NCBI GenBank assembly: GCA_052034445.1
Contig: JBPOIN010000091.1
Coordinates: 1 to 8,020, forward strand
DNA length: 8,020 nucleotides
From: Sterolibacterium sp052034445
Lineage (GTDB): Bacteria; Pseudomonadota; Gammaproteobacteria; Burkholderiales; Rhodocyclaceae
Reading direction: 5' to 3'
How positions within the stretch are numbered: position 1 is the first letter of the stretch; every line of letters starts with the position of its first letter. Made by a program: the position numbers and the translations under genes. Positions 5,855-8,020 of the stretch are shown here, piece after piece. Below the pieces are notes generated by a model, which was given only the letters and a program-made list of their open reading frames with translations, was not told the origin of the DNA and made no database searches.

Positions 5855-5880
5855 AGTCAGATACATACAGGGAGTCCATA

Positions 5881-7122
5881 GTGTCGCGTCGCAGAGTAGT
5901 CGTTACCGGGCTTGGCATAATTTCGCCCGTTGGGAATGCGATCCCGGAAGCTTGGGATAACCTTGTCGCCGGGCGTTCTGGCATTGGTCCGGTGACGCGT
6001 TTTGATGCTTCTGCGCTGTCAGTGCGCATCGCTGGCGAAGTGAAGGGGTTCGATGTCGGCGCTTATCTTTCGCCGAAAGATGCGCGCCGCATGGATACCT
6101 TCATCCATTACGGTCTGGCGGCTGGCATTCAGGCGGTCAAGGACTGCGGGTTGGAGGTGACTCCTGAAAATGCCGAACGTATCGGTGTGAACATCGGTTC
6201 GGGAATCGGCGGGCTGCAAATGATTGAGGCTACGCACAACGAATATCTTGCGGCGGGAGCGCGCAAAATTTCCCCGTTCTTCATTCCGAGTACCATCATC
6301 AACATGATCTCCGGCCATCTGTCGATCATGTTCGGTCTCAAGGGACCCAATCTTGCGATGGTCACAGCTTGCACCACCGCCACTCATTGCATCGGTGAAT
6401 CGGCGCGCATCATCGAATACGGCGATGCGGATGTCATGGTTTGTGGCGGTGCCGAATCGACAGTGACCCCGCTGGCGATCGGTGGCTTTGCTTCGGCGCG
6501 CGCGCTGTCAACGCGCAATGACGATCCGGCAACTGCCAGTCGTCCGTGGGACAAGGATCGCGATGGTTTCGTTCTCGGTGAAGGCGCCGGCGTACTCGTA
6601 CTCGAGGAGTATGAACATGCCAAGGCGCGTGGTGCGAAAATCTATGCCGAAGTGGCCGGTTACGGCATGAGCGGCGATGCTCATCATATGACGGCTCCGG
6701 CCGAAGATGGTGATGGGGCGCGACGCTGCATGGTCAATGCCCTGCGTAATGCCAAATTGAATCTCGACGAAATCGATTACATCAATGCGCATGGCACGTC
6801 GACACCGCTTGGCGACATGGCTGAAACCGTTGCCGTCAAGCGCTGCTTCGGTGATCATGCCAAACGCTTGGTGATGAACTCGACCAAGTCGATGACCGGG
6901 CATCTGCTCGGCGCTGCCGGTGGCGTTGAGGCCGTATTCTCGACATTGGCTTTGCATCACCAGATTTCGCCGCCGACCATCAATATTTTCAATCAGGACG
7001 AGCAGTGTGATCTTGATTACTGTGCCAACACGGCGCGTAAAATGGAAATTCGCGCAGCATTGTCGAATTCGTTCGGATTCGGTGGCACGAACGGTACGCT
7101 GGCTCTGCGCCGCGTCGTATAA
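5881..7122 (+). CDS. fabF: Beta-ketoacyl-ACP synthase II (FabF)
   Basis: FabF condenses malonyl-ACP with acyl-ACP to lengthen the chain by two carbons and, in species studied, is the synthase favoured for C16:1 to C18:1 elongation. The protein has 413 residues (E. coli 412). The Cys-His-His set is complete: Cys164 in TACTTATH, His304 in NAHGTSTP, and His341 in MTGHLLGAAGG, with Lys336 preceding it. The gating loop NSFGFGGTN is near 396-404. The start is a GTG at 5881, supported by AGGGAG (5869-5874) with a 6-base spacer and by the family N-terminus RRVVVTGLG. It lies 80 bases after acpP and 7 bases before the next gene. Confidence 0.97.
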   Translation: MSRRRVVVTGLGIISPVGNAIPEAWDNLVAGRSGIGPVTRFDASALSVRIAGEVKGFDVGAYLSPKDARRMDTFIHYGLAAGIQAVKDCGLEVTPENAERIGVNIGSGIGGLQMIEATHNEYLAAGARKISPFFIPSTIINMISGHLSIMFGLKGPNLAMVTACTTATHCIGESARIIEYGDADVMVCGGAESTVTPLAIGGFASARALSTRNDDPATASRPWDKDRDGFVLGEGAGVLVLEEYEHAKARGAKIYAEVAGYGMSGDAHHMTAPAEDGDGARRCMVNALRNAKLNLDEIDYINAHGTSTPLGDMAETVAVKRCFGDHAKRLVMNSTKSMTGHLLGAAGGVEAVFSTLALHHQISPPTINIFNQDEQCDLDYCANTARKMEIRAALSNSFGFGGTNGTLALRRVV

Positions 7123-7129
7123 GTAGGCC

Positions 7130-7606
7130 ATGGCTGCTGCTCGTCGGCAGCCTTTACTTTTCTCCTCGCCCTCGTTGGTCATAACGGTTCGGCCGTCGCG
7201 CTGGCTGGCATTGTTGCTGTTGCTGGCGCATGGGGCCGTCCTGTCAGTGGTTGTGCTGTTGCCCGTGACTCCCTGGCTCAAAGCAATCCTGCTTGCCAGC
7301 CTGTTGCTTTCGCTGTTTGTGCAATTCCGGCGTATCGCGGATTCCCGGCGTATCGAGGAATTGACCTTGCATGCCGACGGGACGCTTGAGGTGCGGCGAG
7401 CGCATGGCATGCCTTCAAGAATGCAGGTTTCGCACGCTACCACCGTGATGCCATGGATCACCACATTGCTGCTGTGCGATCCGCAAGCCAGCGGTCGGAT
7501 GCGGCGGCGCCACGAAGTCTTGGTATTGCTTCCCGATGCGCTGGAGGAGGATGCTAATCGCCATTTGCGTGTCTGGTTGCGCTGGTGCGCAATCAGCACG
7601 CCATGA
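7130..7606 (+). CDS. ygfX: YgfX (CptA)-like two-TM inner-membrane protein
   Basis: A 158-residue protein with a short basic N-terminus, two adjacent hydrophobic segments (about 24-44 and 48-66), a basic FRRIADSRRIEEL stretch, then a cytosolic domain with LHADGTLEVR and ending in LLPDALEEDANRHLRVWLRW. This architecture and the C-terminal 'PD-x-L-...-R-x-LR-x-L' pattern match the YgfX/CptA family of gammaproteobacteria (E. coli about 135 residues). There it pairs with SdhE and was reported to affect FtsZ/MreB; the toxin role has been disputed. Here sdhE is absent nearby, and the gene follows fabF by 7 bases, suggesting read-through expression. It converges on nadB, which is also next to ygfX in some gammaproteobacteria. 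The Shine-Dalgarno is weak (TAGG). Family assignment is by pattern, not by a search. Confidence 0.65.
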   Translation: MAAARRQPLLFSSPSLVITVRPSRWLALLLLLAHGAVLSVVVLLPVTPWLKAILLASLLLSLFVQFRRIADSRRIEELTLHADGTLEVRRAHGMPSRMQVSHATTVMPWITTLLLCDPQASGRMRRRHEVLVLLPDALEEDANRHLRVWLRWCAISTP

Positions 7607-7638
7607 AGCGTGGGATGGCTCGGCGCATCGAAGGAGTT

Positions 7639-8020
7639 TCAGCGGCGCCGTGCCGGACGCAATGTCGTATCGCGCGCGTGGGGCAGCAGATCCGGGTAGT
7701 CGCGACTGAAATGCAAGCCCCGGCTTTCCTGGCGGCGTTCGGCGCATCGCACGATCAGGTGCGCGGTGAGCACCAGATTGCGTAGCTCGATGAGATCGTT
7801 GCTGACGCGGAAATTGGCGTAATAATCGTCGATTTCGCGTTCCAGCAAACGAATGCGATGCAGCGCACGTTCGAGGCGCTTGTTGGTGCGCACGATGCCG
7901 ACATAATCCCACATGAATCGACGCAACTCATCCCAGTTGTGCGCGATGACGATCTCCTCGTCGGCATCCGTTACACGGCTTTCATCCCACTGCGGCAGTG
8001 CCTGCGGTGGGCGTCCGGGA
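7639..8020 (-). CDS. nadB: L-aspartate oxidase NadB, C-terminal part
   Basis: NadB is a cytosolic FAD enzyme oxidising L-aspartate to iminoaspartate, which NadA turns into quinolinate in de novo NAD synthesis. The window holds about the last 126 residues; the frame is open to the edge at 8020, so the start and FAD-binding region lie outside. The visible part contains QWDESRVTDADEE, IAHNWDELRRFMWDYVGIVR, TNKRLERALHRI, DDYYANFRVSNDLIELRNLV and HFSRDYPDLL, in close agreement with the C-terminal helical domain of E. coli NadB. It ends in a basic tail and TGA (complement of 7639-7641). A TTG at 7924-7926 could be mistaken for a start, but the conserved sequence clearly continues upstream of it. 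It converges on the ygfX-like gene, 32 bases between stops. Confidence 0.95.
   Translation of the reverse strand, partial: PGRPPQALPQWDESRVTDADEEIVIAHNWDELRRFMWDYVGIVRTNKRLERALHRIRLLEREIDDYYANFRVSNDLIELRNLVLTAHLIVRCAERRQESRGLHFSRDYPDLLPHARDTTLRPARRR

Noticed and set aside
6508..7599. Long minus-strand open frame (363 codons) spanning fabF and the ygfX-like gene
   Set aside because: Although the longest antisense frame here, it crosses two sense genes in conserved positions and its translation shows no motif or coherent domain.
7621..7650. CGGCGC (7621-7626) / GCGCCG (7645-7650) inverted repeat between the convergent ygfX-like gene and nadB
   Set aside because: Only 6 bp with an 18-base loop and no T-run on either strand, so it is not convincing as a bidirectional terminator.
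1..8020. Mobile, defence or otherwise undescribed multi-gene system
   Set aside because: Every sizeable frame is accounted for by conserved housekeeping genes in canonical order; there are no transposase remnants, att-like repeats, CRISPR repeats or composition breaks that I could see.

Overview
This window is a bacterial housekeeping locus: the classic type II fatty-acid and phospholipid initiation cluster of Proteobacteria. The order, left to right, is the 3' end of a probable S49-family peptidase gene (+), maf/yceF (-), yceD (+), rpmF (+), plsX (+), fabH (+), fabD (+), fabG (+), acpP (+), fabF (+), a ygfX-like membrane-protein gene (+), and the 3' end of nadB (-). The yceF / yceD-rpmF-plsX-fabHDG-acpP-fabF order is well known from gamma- and betaproteobacteria. 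The moderately high GC, a nadB neighbour with ygfX but no sdhE, and the S49 gene next to maf fit a betaproteobacterium (Rhodocyclales-like is my guess). That placement is inference, because no marker in the window fixes the genus.

Region by region: 1-137 is the tail of an exported or membrane peptidase gene, and it converges on maf (stops about 25 bases apart). Maf, a nucleotide pyrophosphatase, is read divergently from yceD. The roughly 130-base gap between maf and yceD holds a good sigma70-type promoter pointing at yceD. From there to about 7606 everything is on the + strand in one long, tightly spaced array. yceD (a 23S rRNA/L32-associated DUF177 protein) precedes rpmF, a 59-residue ribosomal protein L32 gene that is easy to miss because of its size. 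A 120-base gap with a strong 13-bp hairpin separates rpmF from plsX. plsX overlaps fabH by 4 bases, and fabH, fabD and fabG follow with 8- and 25-base gaps. acpP has its own 117-base leader with an extended -10 promoter candidate and a strong ribosome-binding site. An 80-base gap with a perfect 8-bp inverted repeat separates acpP from fabF (GTG start). A two-TM YgfX-like gene follows fabF after 7 bases. The array ends convergent with nadB, 32 bases between the stops.

How the genes work together: FabD loads malonyl onto the AcpP carrier, FabH starts chains by condensing acetyl-CoA with malonyl-ACP, FabG reduces the beta-ketoacyl-ACP, FabF elongates, and PlsX converts finished acyl-ACP to acyl-phosphate for phospholipid synthesis. 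Linking these to rpmF/yceD couples membrane-lipid supply to ribosome synthesis. All visible catalytic residues are intact and no gene appears broken.

I found no mobile element, CRISPR array, tRNA, rRNA or clearly new system. The points that merit a second look are the intergenic RNA structures (rpmF-plsX, fabG-acpP, acpP-fabF), the internal acpP promoter, and the ygfX gene detached from its usual partner sdhE.
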